DNA of 15,197 bases from an uncultured Oscillospiraceae bacterium (GTDB lineage: Bacteria; Bacillota_A; Clostridia; Oscillospirales; Oscillospiraceae). The position numbers and the translations under genes are program-made. The first letter of the stretch is position 1; each line of letters starts with the position of its first letter. Below, in pieces: positions 1-5,828 of this stretch. The notes beneath the pieces were generated by a model. That model ran no database searches. It had not been told where the DNA came from and worked only from the letters and a program-made list of their open reading frames with translations. The stretch is taken from positions 1-15,197 of the forward strand of contig CALXDE010000037.1 in assembly GCA_944386965.1 (NCBI GenBank), written 5' to 3'.

Positions 1-697
1 TGGGGACGTCCCGGTAGGCGTCCCCGTGCTGGGCGTAGAAGGCCTGGGCCAGCTCCTTGATATCGTCCCCGTGGTAGCCGTCCTCCGGGAAGGGCACCGC
101 GTCCTCCCCCAGCAAAATCTGGAGGTAGCGGGCCTCCAGGGAGGCGGCGAACTTTTCGATCTGGTTGCCCGCGTCGTTGACATAGAACTCCCGCCACACG
201 TCGGCCCCGCAGGCGGCAAGGACGCTGGCCAGGGTATCCCCCAGCACGCCGCCCCGGGCGTTGCCCATGTGCATGGGGCCGGTGGGGTTGGCGGAGACAA
301 ACTCCACCATCACCCTCTGCCCGGCATAGGTGTCGTTGGTGCCGTAGGCGCTGCCCTCGGCCTCCACCGCCGCCAGCACCTCGGCGTACCAGGAGGGGGC
401 AAGGCGGAAGTTCAGGAACCCGGGCCCCGCGATCTCCGCGGAAGCGAAATAGGTCCCCTCCAGCTTCAGGTTCTCCAGCAGGGTGCCGGCAATCTCCCGG
501 GGATTCTTCTTCATGGCCTTGGCCGCGGAGAGGGCAAAGGTGGTGGTGTAATCCCCATTGGACACATCCTTGGGGATCTCCACATTGGCCTTCACCGCCA
601 CACCCGCAGGCAGTGACCCGGCGGCAGCCGCCGCCTCATAGGCGGCCATGGTCAGGGACAGCACCTGGTCCATGGCCTTCTGAATCATATTGATCAT
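1..697 (-). CDS. argS: Arginyl-tRNA synthetase, N-terminal 232 residues (gene continues beyond left edge)
   Basis: Class I aminoacyl-tRNA synthetase that charges tRNA-Arg with arginine in the cytoplasm. The visible part holds the ArgS N-terminal additional domain (about residues 5-90) and the start of the catalytic Rossmann fold. The signature SANPTGPMHMGNARGG, with its histidine at about residue 143, is the ArgS form of the HIGH motif; here the second half reads MGN rather than IGH. The following segment (EFYVNDAGNQIEKFA) is also typical of ArgS. The KMSKS loop and anticodon-binding domain lie outside the window. I place the start at the ATG at 697 (MINMIQKAMDQ) because GGAGG sits 8 nt upstream; the ATG at 688 would be 17 nt away. 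It follows the DUF1934 gene by 40 nt and is probably the last visible gene of the murI operon. No T-box leader is seen in the gap. Confidence 0.95.
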   Translation of the reverse strand, partial: MINMIQKAMDQVLSLTMAAYEAAAAAGSLPAGVAVKANVEIPKDVSNGDYTTTFALSAAKAMKKNPREIAGTLLENLKLEGTYFASAEIAGPGFLNFRLAPSWYAEVLAAVEAEGSAYGTNDTYAGQRVMVEFVSANPTGPMHMGNARGGVLGDTLASVLAACGADVWREFYVNDAGNQIEKFAASLEARYLQILLGEDAVPFPEDGYHGDDIKELAQAFYAQHGDAYRDVP

Positions 698-737
698 TCG
701 TATAACCTCCACGCGCCCGCAGACGCTTTTTCATTCT

Positions 738-1178
738 TTATGGATTTGCCCCGGCACTCTCCGCCGGACGGATTCGCAGCTGCAGCGTGAAGCGCCCCAT
801 GCTCTGCCCCTGGGCGGACAGGCGGTAGCGGAGCATCACCCGTCCGCCCCCCTCCGACAGGGCATGGCCCAGATACTCTGTCTCCACCAACAGCTCCAGC
901 GCCCCGGCAGGCATCTCCAGTCGGCCCGGGCACACCGCCCCAGTCCGAAAACGCAGCCGCGTCGCCAGACTCCCGGCGCGCTCCAGGACGGCCTCGCCCG
1001 CCCTGAGTGTCAGAGAGGTTTCTCCCCCCTCCTCCCCGGGCTCCCGGTAGCGCAGGCGCCAGACCCGCCCGTCGGTTGACAGGGTTCCCTCAGTTCTCTG
1101 CTCCAGCTCCGCTGTCTCCCCATCCAGGGTCTGACGGCTGCGGAGCTGGATGGTGACCGCCCATTCCTCCACGCTCAA
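738..1178 (-). CDS. DUF1934 (YwiB-like) beta-barrel protein
   Basis: Small protein of 146 residues of the DUF1934 family, whose Bacillus subtilis member YwiB is also encoded beside argS. The family is predicted to form a calycin-like beta-barrel; its biochemical role is not established. The sequence has the expected alternating strands, beginning WAVTIQLRSRQ and including the family-typical region RLRFRTGAVCPGRLEMPAGALELLVET. No signal peptide or membrane helix is visible. The reading frame opens with TTG at 1178, which overlaps the murI stop codon (TATTGA), so the gene is probably translationally coupled to murI; a GTG at 1172 is an alternative start. The stop at 738 leaves 40 nt before argS. 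The assignment rests on family resemblance and gene neighbourhood. Confidence 0.85.
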   Translation of the reverse strand: MSVEEWAVTIQLRSRQTLDGETAELEQRTEGTLSTDGRVWRLRYREPGEEGGETSLTLRAGEAVLERAGSLATRLRFRTGAVCPGRLEMPAGALELLVETEYLGHALSEGGGRVMLRYRLSAQGQSMGRFTLQLRIRPAESAGANP

Positions 1179-1987
1179 TACCTCGAGATATCCACGACCT
1201 GAGCGTCCGCGTGGCAGGGCTCCTGAAGGAAGATATCCGCCAGGCGCTGAAAATCGCCGGGACGCTCACTGACATAGAACTGACAGTTTCCCAGGCCGGG
1301 GCCGGCCATGGCGTCTCGCTCCAGCAGCAGCGCCTGGGCGGCGCAGGCAGCCTCCCGCCCGGCGTCCACCAGGCAGACACTGCCCCCCATGGCCCCGCTG
1401 ATGATCTCCGAGAGCAGCGGATAGTGGGTGCACCCCAGGACCAGGGTATCAATCCGCGCCGCCAGCAGCTCCTCCAGATACTCCGCCGCCACCGTTTCGA
1501 TCACCACGTCACCGGAGCGGAAGCGCCCCTCCTCCACCAGGGGGACAAACAGGGGGCAGGCCTTGCTGAACACCTGCACCTGGGGGGCCAGGACCTCAAA
1601 CATGCGTTGGTACGCGCCGCTGGCAACACTGGCCCGGGTGGCAATGAGCCCCACCCGCCGGTTGGCGGTGACCGCCACGGCCCGGCGGACCGTGGGCTCC
1701 ACCACGCCGAGGATCGGGATATCGCTCTCCGAGCGCAGCTCCTCCAGACAGTTGCTGCTGACCGTTCCGCAGGCGACCACCACCAGCTTGGGGTCAAACT
1801 GGTGGAGGAACTGCATATCCTGCCGGGCATATTTCAGAATCGTCTCCCTAGAGCGGTTCCCGTAGGGCACACGGGCGGTGTCGCCGAAGTATATAATGTG
1901 TTCAGAGGGCATGAGCTGCCGCAGCTGCCGGACAGCCGTCAGGCCGCCCAGCCCCGAGTCAAATACACCGATGGGACGCTGGTCCAA
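1175..1987 (-). CDS. murI: Glutamate racemase
   Basis: Cofactor-independent racemase that makes D-glutamate for peptidoglycan. It has the family N-terminus PIGVFDSGLGGLT (Asp at residue 10), the substrate segment FGDTARVPYG, a first catalytic cysteine at about residue 73 in VVACGTVSSN and the second at about residue 186 in LVLGCTHYPLL. The first motif is usually CNT; here the Asn is Gly. I choose the TTG at 1987, giving 270 residues (RacE of B. subtilis is about the same length). An AGGAGG lies 9 nt upstream of it, whereas the longer in-frame opening at 2017 would place that AGGAGG inside the coding region. It heads a leftward operon with the DUF1934 gene (stop/start overlap) and argS, behind a strong promoter. 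Confidence is high for function, good for the start. Confidence 0.95.
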   Translation of the reverse strand: MDQRPIGVFDSGLGGLTAVRQLRQLMPSEHIIYFGDTARVPYGNRSRETILKYARQDMQFLHQFDPKLVVVACGTVSSNCLEELRSESDIPILGVVEPTVRRAVAVTANRRVGLIATRASVASGAYQRMFEVLAPQVQVFSKACPLFVPLVEEGRFRSGDVVIETVAAEYLEELLAARIDTLVLGCTHYPLLSEIISGAMGGSVCLVDAGREAACAAQALLLERDAMAGPGLGNCQFYVSERPGDFQRLADIFLQEPCHADAQVVDISRY

Positions 1988-2024
1988 AGGGGCATACCTC
2001 CTCATGGTAAAATTCAACTAAAAC

Positions 2025-2053
2025 ATTATACTATGCTTCCCGTCGGAGAACAA
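2025..2053 (-). promoter_or_regulatory. Sigma-A type promoter of the murI operon
   Basis: On the minus strand TTGTTC (2048-2053) and a perfect TATAAT (2025-2030) are separated by 17 bp. The -10 lies 37 nt before the TTG start of murI. Confidence 0.8.
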
Positions 2054-2055
2054 GT

Positions 2056-2083
2056 AAAATTTGGGGGAATTCCCCACGATTTT
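2056..2083. promoter_or_regulatory. 28-bp imperfect palindrome between divergent promoters (candidate operator)
   Basis: A perfect 12-bp palindrome GGGGAATTCCCC (2064-2075) is flanked after a 3-bp mismatched step by AAAAT (2056-2060) and its complement ATTTT (2079-2083). The element starts 2 bp upstream of the murI -35 and ends 23 bp before the rightward -10, so one bound regulator could affect both promoters. The regulator is not known. Confidence 0.5.
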
Positions 2084-2106
2084 CTGTAGCATTTTTGTGT
2101 GTTGTT

Positions 2107-2115
2107 TGCTATAAT
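2107..2115 (+). promoter_or_regulatory. Extended -10 promoter of the small acidic protein gene
   Basis: TGCTATAAT fits the TGnTATAAT extended -10 element. No good -35 is seen 16-18 bp upstream, which is normal for extended -10 promoters. The start codon lies 60 nt downstream. Confidence 0.7.
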
Positions 2116-2174
2116 CTGTTTTACAGTATCAACGTGCGCCCGCTGACATATGGAAGGATTTGGGGAGGTGTCCC

Positions 2175-2579
2175 ATGGAACTGAACTTGACGGAGAAACA
2201 ATTCCGGCGGCTGCTGGACCTGGTGTATATCGGCAACTGGGTGCTCAACTCCACCCGGGGCGACGACCGCATCCGCGAATATGACGAGGTGGAGAGCCAG
2301 GTGTTCGCCCACTGTCTGGACCACGGCATGGCCAAGCTGGTGGAGCTGTATGATGGGGAGCTGATCCCCTCCCGGGCCTTTGCCGAGGGCGGCATCCACG
2401 AGGCCATTATGGCCTATGAGGACGTGACGTTCTTTGAGATCCTGGCCGAGGAGCTGGCGCTGAAGGATCTGGGGGAGCCCACCCGGGAGAACTACAACGA
2501 CATCCTGGAGCGGATGGAGGAGTACATGGGCGAGTTCGAGGAGAACGGAACGGACCACATCACGGTGGAGCTGGAGTAA
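2175..2579 (+). CDS. Small acidic conserved-looking protein of unknown function
   Basis: A 134-residue soluble protein that I do not recognise. The start is the ATG at 2175 (MELNLTEKQF), with GGAGG 6 nt upstream; a longer in-frame opening at 2160 would cover that ribosome-binding site. No signal peptide, membrane helix, cysteine cluster or enzyme motif is apparent. It is rich in Glu and Asp, predicted mostly helical, and has a strongly acidic C-terminal third (ERMEEYMGEFEENG). Two histidines and several acidic residues (QVFAHCLDHGMAKL) could bind metal, but that is speculation. It has its own promoter and a strong terminator, so it is a single-gene unit, divergent from murI and convergent with the Spo0A_C-type gene. 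The intact frame, codon use and clean signals make it a real gene. Confidence 0.85.
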   Translation: MELNLTEKQFRRLLDLVYIGNWVLNSTRGDDRIREYDEVESQVFAHCLDHGMAKLVELYDGELIPSRAFAEGGIHEAIMAYEDVTFFEILAEELALKDLGEPTRENYNDILERMEEYMGEFEENGTDHITVELE

Positions 2580-2605
2580 GCCCCGCCGCCGGAGAAAAAA
2601 GAGGG

Positions 2606-2639
2606 ACCCGGTACACAGGAGATCTGTGTACCGGGTTTT
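2606..2639. terminator. Bidirectional intrinsic terminator between convergent genes
   Basis: A perfect 13-bp stem, ACCCGGTACACAG (2606-2618) with its complement at 2624-2636, encloses the loop GAGAT. It is followed by TTTT on the plus strand; on the minus strand the stem is followed after 5 nt by six T (2595-2600). Confidence 0.85.
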
Positions 2640-2653
2640 GATCTGCCGCCCTC

Positions 2654-2995
2654 TCAGGCGTCCGGAGCCTCGCGGGTGAAATAGCCATACAGGATGTCCA
2701 CAAATTCCGACGAGGTGGGCGCCCCGTCCAGCGGATAGCGGGCCAGCTCCATCAGATACCGGGGATTGCGGGACCAGGCCCGGTGGGCCGCGGAGCGGAT
2801 GGCCCGCTCAACACACTGCCAGCTGCAGTCGTACTGCCGGGCCACCACCGGATAGAGGCGCTTGGTAACATAGAGCAGGCGGTCCGGCTCCTCCAGCGTG
2901 AGGGCGACTGCCGCGGCGGTGAGGCGGTGGCCGCTGCAGTTGCCTCCGACTCCGAGCAGCCGGAGCACCCTGCCGATCTCCGATAACTCTGCCAT
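2654..2995 (-). CDS. Free-standing Spo0A C-terminal DNA-binding domain protein
   Basis: A 113-residue protein that corresponds almost entirely to the Spo0A_C effector domain, the helical DNA-binding half of the sporulation master regulator Spo0A. The match to Spo0A includes the segment VTKRLYPVVARQYDCSW and the recognition helix CVERAIRSAAHRAWSR (residues 61-76). Arg64 and Arg67 fall at the positions of the Spo0A arginines known to contact the 0A box. The TSSEFVDIL near residues 94-102 matches the TNSEFIAM of Spo0A. There is no receiver domain, so no phosphorylation site: the window contains no upstream receiver-coding sequence in this frame. I choose the ATG at 2995, with GGAGG 7 nt upstream. 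It has its own promoter and upstream 0A-like boxes. It could compete with or assist Spo0A at its sites; that is inference. Confidence 0.88.
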   Translation of the reverse strand: MAELSEIGRVLRLLGVGGNCSGHRLTAAAVALTLEEPDRLLYVTKRLYPVVARQYDCSWQCVERAIRSAAHRAWSRNPRYLMELARYPLDGAPTSSEFVDILYGYFTREAPDA

Positions 2996-3026
2996 CCTAT
3001 TCCCTCCTAACATTGGCTGCGGCGTT

Positions 3027-3055
3027 ATTATACGACAGAAAGCGAGCCGATTCAA
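3027..3055 (-). promoter_or_regulatory. Sigma-A type promoter of the Spo0A_C-type gene
   Basis: Minus-strand TTGAAT (3050-3055) and a perfect TATAAT (3027-3032) are 17 bp apart, and the -10 is 31 nt before the ATG. A TGTCGTA sequence (3031-3037), one base off the 0A box, overlaps the edge of the -10. Confidence 0.8.
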
Positions 3056-3059
3056 AGGA

Positions 3060-3086
3060 TTCGACAGGACTAGACATTTTTCGACA
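3060..3086 (-). promoter_or_regulatory. Phased 0A boxes upstream of the Spo0A_C-type gene
   Basis: Two perfect copies of the established 0A box TGTCGAA (minus strand, 3060-3066 and 3080-3086) flank a degenerate copy at 3070-3076. The shared TGTC core recurs every 10 bp (3063, 3073, 3083), one helical turn, as expected for head-to-tail Spo0A_C binding. The nearest box begins 4 bp upstream of the -35, a position suited to activation by contact with RNA polymerase or to autoregulation. Confidence 0.75.
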
Positions 3087-3101
3087 AATTGTTTACAATT
3101 T
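3086..3101. repeat. 16-bp perfect inverted repeat next to the 0A boxes
   Basis: AAATTGT and its complement ACAATTT are separated by 2 bp, directly abutting the distal 0A box. It may be an operator for another regulator; no family is assigned. Confidence 0.5.
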
Positions 3102-3146
3102 CTTCACATTTTGGCAGTATTTCCCAGGCACACGGCCCGGCATGGA

Positions 3147-3185
3147 GAAAAGGCCGGAGCGCGGCATGCGCCGCGCTCCGGCCTT
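3147..3185 (-). terminator. Intrinsic terminator of the kinase/beta-helix operon
   Basis: A perfect 16-bp GC-rich stem (3150-3165 with 3170-3185) has the loop ATGC and is followed on the minus strand by a short T-rich tail (TTTTCT overlapping the stem base). It lies 32 nt past the stop of the beta-helix gene. Confidence 0.75.
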
Positions 3186-3216
3186 GCCCTATTCCATGGC
3201 GGCATCGGCCGCCGGA

Positions 3217-4494
3217 CTACTGAAAAACAGCCTCGGAGATGTCCGCGGCATGGCCGCAGCGGTTGTCGATATCGATGCCGTTGTCCGCGAAAACCGACCC
3301 GGAAAAATCCAACTCCAGCTCCGTGGGCACATTCTCCAGCAGCACGGCCGTGCCGTTGTTCCGGAAGAGGTTGTCGTTGTACATGGAGTGGTTGGCGCTG
3401 CTGCCGGTGCTGTTGAAGTGGAACCCCACCCCATTGTCCTCAAACGTGCATTCGATCACATTCACCCAGGCGCTGCCATACCCCAGCATGCCGGTCTTCC
3501 AGCCGGAGAAGGCGCAGTTGGTGGCCCGGGCGTCCACGGCGGTGGAGAGGCCCACCCCGTCGCCGCTGCCCTGAAAGTCGATGTTCTCAAAGTAGCAGAT
3601 CCATCCGACGTAGCGCTCCACGCTGACATCCAACCGGACCGGGCCGGCAAAGGTGGTGCGCCGCTCCCCCTCAGCACTGCCGTAGAAATTGATGGAGCGG
3701 TTTTGCAGCACCAGACTCCCGGTATATGTCACCGCCGGCAGATGGATATTGACCACGGCCCACGGCTCGGTGGAGGCCGCGATCTGGTTGACCAGGGCCT
3801 GGAGTTCCTCGCTGTTTTGCATGGGGTAGTCCTCGGGGTAGTAGTCGTAAGTCTCGACAGCCTCCACCATCAGGTCCTGCCGCAGACAGATGGTGTCCCC
3901 GTTCTTCATCCGGATGGTCCACACCATCTGGGCGGTGAAATTTTCCCGGGCGGTGAAGTCCACATAGCTGACCAGGGCCGCATCCGGAGCATAGTCCGGG
4001 TCCGGCTCGGGCTCCAGACAGGTGGCTGTGCCCTCCCCCTCCGGCGGGAGGAACTCAGCGGTGACCCACTCCACTTTTTCCAGGAAGCGCTCGTTGGCGC
4101 TGGCGTCATTTTCCGTGTAGTTCACATACAGCCGCACGGGAAAGCGGTAATCCACCCCCACCTCGGCGCGCTGACAGATGGTGTAGGCGGGCCGGAAGCG
4201 GCTGTTCGGCCAGGCCAGCACCACCTGATAGGTGCCGTCAGCGTCGGTATAGAGGACCTCGCCCTGGGCATCCCAGGTCTGGGGGCGGAGGTACAGATAG
4301 AGGCCCCCCGCCACAATCGCCAGCACCAGCAGCGCCGCCGCGGCCCGCAGCCACCGCAGCCAGGCGAGATTGGGCGGGCGAACCACCGTGCGCCGGTTGA
4401 GGCTCCGGGCGCAGTGGGGGCAGAAAGCCGCCTCCTCCGGCAGAAGCGCGCCGCAGCAGGGACATCTGCGGCGAAAAACCGTCTCCTCTCCCAT
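3217..4494 (-). CDS. Zinc-ribbon, single-pass membrane protein with beta-helix-like outer domain
   Basis: A 425-residue protein of unknown function with three visible parts. Residues 11-28 form a zinc ribbon, CPCC...CPHC (Cys 11, 14, 25, 28). Residues 48-69 form one membrane helix (AAAALLVLAIVAGGLYLYL), preceded by several arginines, which predicts the zinc ribbon inside and the rest outside. Residues 75-215 look like beta-sandwich material. Residues 245-425 have the repeating short strands, Asn/Gly turns and small-residue ladders of a right-handed parallel beta-helix (for example ATNCAFSGWKTGMLGYGSA, CTFEDNGVGFHFNSTG). The ATG at 4494 lies 1 nt after the kinase stop, and its GGAGG lies in the kinase coding end, so the two genes are translationally coupled. 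A sensor, scaffold or substrate of the kinase is plausible; a polysaccharide-binding role for the beta-helix is another option. Confidence 0.85.
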   Translation of the reverse strand: MGEETVFRRRCPCCGALLPEEAAFCPHCARSLNRRTVVRPPNLAWLRWLRAAAALLVLAIVAGGLYLYLRPQTWDAQGEVLYTDADGTYQVVLAWPNSRFRPAYTICQRAEVGVDYRFPVRLYVNYTENDASANERFLEKVEWVTAEFLPPEGEGTATCLEPEPDPDYAPDAALVSYVDFTARENFTAQMVWTIRMKNGDTICLRQDLMVEAVETYDYYPEDYPMQNSEELQALVNQIAASTEPWAVVNIHLPAVTYTGSLVLQNRSINFYGSAEGERRTTFAGPVRLDVSVERYVGWICYFENIDFQGSGDGVGLSTAVDARATNCAFSGWKTGMLGYGSAWVNVIECTFEDNGVGFHFNSTGSSANHSMYNDNLFRNNGTAVLLENVPTELELDFSGSVFADNGIDIDNRCGHAADISEAVFQ

Positions 4495-4495
4495 C

Positions 4496-5194
4496 TCACA
4501 GCGCCTCCATCAGCCGCAGTACATTCTTATACCGCTTCTGGGGGTTGACCCGGGTGCACCGCTCCACCACCCGGCCCAGCCGGCCCTCCGCCAATTTTCT
4601 GGATGGATGCTCCCCGGTGAGCATAACATTGATCAGGATGCCCATAGAGTAGATGTCCGTCCGAGTGTCGGACTGGGAGAGGCCGTACTGCTCCCGGGCG
4701 GCAAAGCCTGTGGTGCCCAGCACCTGGGTATCCGTCTCATGCTCCGGCTTGTGGAGGCGGGCGGCGTCAAAGTCGATGAGCACCGCGTCCGCGCCCCGGA
4801 GGATCACATTTTCCGGCTTGATGTCCCGGTGGACGGCGCCCATGGAGTGGAGAACCCACAGGGCCCTGCACAGCTGAATCCCGATGGCGCGCGTCTCCTC
4901 CGGGGAGAAGAGGGCGCCGCGCAGCAGAAAGCCCAGGGTATCCCCCTCGATAAACTCCTCCACCACCAGATTCCTCTCCCCCGCGGAGGCCACCTCCAGC
5001 ACCGTGGGCAGGTGCCTGCAGGAGCAGGAGAGCAGCTTCTGATAGACCTCCGCATTGCCGGTGAACTGCCGCAGGATAAACTTCTGCCCCGTGGCGCGGT
5101 GGCGGATCAGCCGCACGCTGCCCCGGGGACTCTCCTTCAGGACGCGCACCAGATCGTACTCCCGCTCCAGCGCGTCCAGCAGCCAGGCATACAT
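4496..5194 (-). CDS. Hanks-type serine/threonine protein kinase with degenerate motifs
   Basis: A compact 232-residue cytoplasmic kinase domain with no membrane helix. The catalytic loop is intact (VHRDIKPENVI, Asp124, Lys126, Asn129), as are the metal-binding Asp141 (in IDFDAARL, so DFD instead of DFG), the subdomain IX segment SDTRTDIYSMGIL and the late arginine in NPQKRY. Several elements deviate. The glycine-rich loop is reduced to KESPRGSV. The position of the usual ATP-anchoring Lys is Arg42 (FILRQF), though Glu49 could still pair with it. The APE motif reads ARE (FAAREQY). It may be a weakly active kinase or a binding-only pseudokinase. The ATG at 5194 has GGAGG 7 nt upstream. It is the first gene of a two-gene operon with the zinc-ribbon membrane protein and is divergent from a helix-turn-helix regulator. 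Confidence 0.9.
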   Translation of the reverse strand: MYAWLLDALEREYDLVRVLKESPRGSVRLIRHRATGQKFILRQFTGNAEVYQKLLSCSCRHLPTVLEVASAGERNLVVEEFIEGDTLGFLLRGALFSPEETRAIGIQLCRALWVLHSMGAVHRDIKPENVILRGADAVLIDFDAARLHKPEHETDTQVLGTTGFAAREQYGLSQSDTRTDIYSMGILINVMLTGEHPSRKLAEGRLGRVVERCTRVNPQKRYKNVLRLMEAL

Positions 5195-5221
5195 CGGCCC
5201 ACCTCCAAAAACCTGAATTGC

Positions 5222-5236
5222 TATGCTGAAAGCATA
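5222..5236. promoter_or_regulatory. Inverted repeat at the kinase transcription start region (candidate operator)
   Basis: TATGCT and AGCATA are separated by 3 bp. The repeat touches the downstream edge of the kinase -10, where a bound protein would block initiation. The divergent helix-turn-helix protein is a candidate binder (inference). Confidence 0.45.
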
Positions 5237-5263
5237 TTGTAATAGCGCGCAAAACAATGTAAA
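5236..5263 (-). promoter_or_regulatory. Promoter of the kinase operon
   Basis: Minus-strand TTTACA (5258-5263) and TACAAT (5236-5241) are 16 bp apart; each matches 5 of 6 consensus bases. No comparably good rightward promoter is seen for the regulator at 5302; TATAGA at 5269-5274 is a weak -10 candidate without a -35. Confidence 0.6.
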
Positions 5264-5301
5264 GTTAGTATAGACGATTTCGGCCTGGAAGTAAAGGGGG
5301 G

Positions 5302-5736
5302 GTGAGAGGTTTGAGAGAGAAACGGACCGATGATCTGAAGGAGGAGCTGATGAGCCAGCCCAATCTGGACGAGTATATCAAGAAGAATCAGCCCTACTTC
5401 TCCCACCGCACTGTCGTGGACCTGCTCGGCGTGCTCTACGAGCGGAAGGGGATCTCCAAGGCGGCCCTGGCCCGGAAGGCCGGCATGAGCGAGGTATATC
5501 TTCACCAGGTGTTCTCCGGCCGGCGCAATCCGTCCAGGGACCGTCTGCTGTGTCTGTGTATCGGCCTGGGGGCCACGCTGGATGAGACGCAAAAGATCCT
5601 GCAGCAGGCCGGCTACGCCCAGATCTATCCCAGAGTCAAGCGGGACGCCATCATCGGTCACGGCATCGCCCATCAGACGGAACTGGGGGCAATCAACGAC
5701 CGTCTCTTTGCCGAAAACGAGAAAACACTGTTTTAG
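5302..5736 (+). CDS. XRE-like helix-turn-helix regulator
   Basis: A protein of up to 144 residues with a Cro/C1-type helix-turn-helix at about residues 51-72 (ISKAALARKAGMSEVYLHQV), followed by FSGRRNPSRDRLLCLCIGLGATLDETQKIL, a classic XRE ending. A short C-terminal part (RDAIIGHGIAHQTELGAINDRLF) follows. The N-terminal stretch TDDLKEEL before MSQPNL resembles what I recall of similar clostridial regulators, so I keep the GTG at 5302 (TTG at 5311 is also possible). However, the best ribosome-binding site, AGGAGG at 5339-5344, serves an ATG at 5350 that would give a 128-residue form. Regulators of this type occur beside kinase genes in Clostridia (recollection, not checked). It is divergent from the kinase and followed by a polytopic membrane protein gene. 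Confidence 0.85.
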   Translation: MRGLREKRTDDLKEELMSQPNLDEYIKKNQPYFSHRTVVDLLGVLYERKGISKAALARKAGMSEVYLHQVFSGRRNPSRDRLLCLCIGLGATLDETQKILQQAGYAQIYPRVKRDAIIGHGIAHQTELGAINDRLFAENEKTLF

Positions 5737-5740
5737 CGGG

Positions 5741-5809
5741 GCAGTCCGGGGCCGCGGTCCCCGGCTGCCGAAGCGTTCTCCCGCTCCGGCCGTACCGGAG
5801 CGGGAGAAC
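5741..5809 (+). other. Two consecutive RNA hairpins between regulator and membrane protein genes
   Basis: The first hairpin (5741-5768) pairs GCAG and CCGGGG with CCCCGG and CTGC around one bulged T. The second (5775-5789 with 5795-5809) is a perfect 15-bp stem with the loop CCGTA. Neither has an immediate T-tract; the second is followed directly by the purine-rich ribosome-binding region of the next gene. They may act as a partial terminator, an mRNA stabiliser or a block to ribosome access. Confidence 0.55.
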
Positions 5810-5828
5810 AAGGAAGGGAGATCTTTTT

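Noticed and set aside
698..737. T-box leader for argS
   Set aside because: The gap before argS is only 40 nt and has no T-box core or antiterminator; argS is read from the murI operon.
1988..2017. Longer N-terminus for murI starting at 2017
   Set aside because: The AGGAGG at 1997-2002 would fall inside the coding region; it fits the TTG at 1987, which also gives the family N-terminus.
3013..4548. Long plus-strand open frame (511 codons) opposite the zinc-ribbon/beta-helix gene
   Set aside because: It begins in the Spo0A_C promoter region without a ribosome site and runs antisense to a gene with clear domains.
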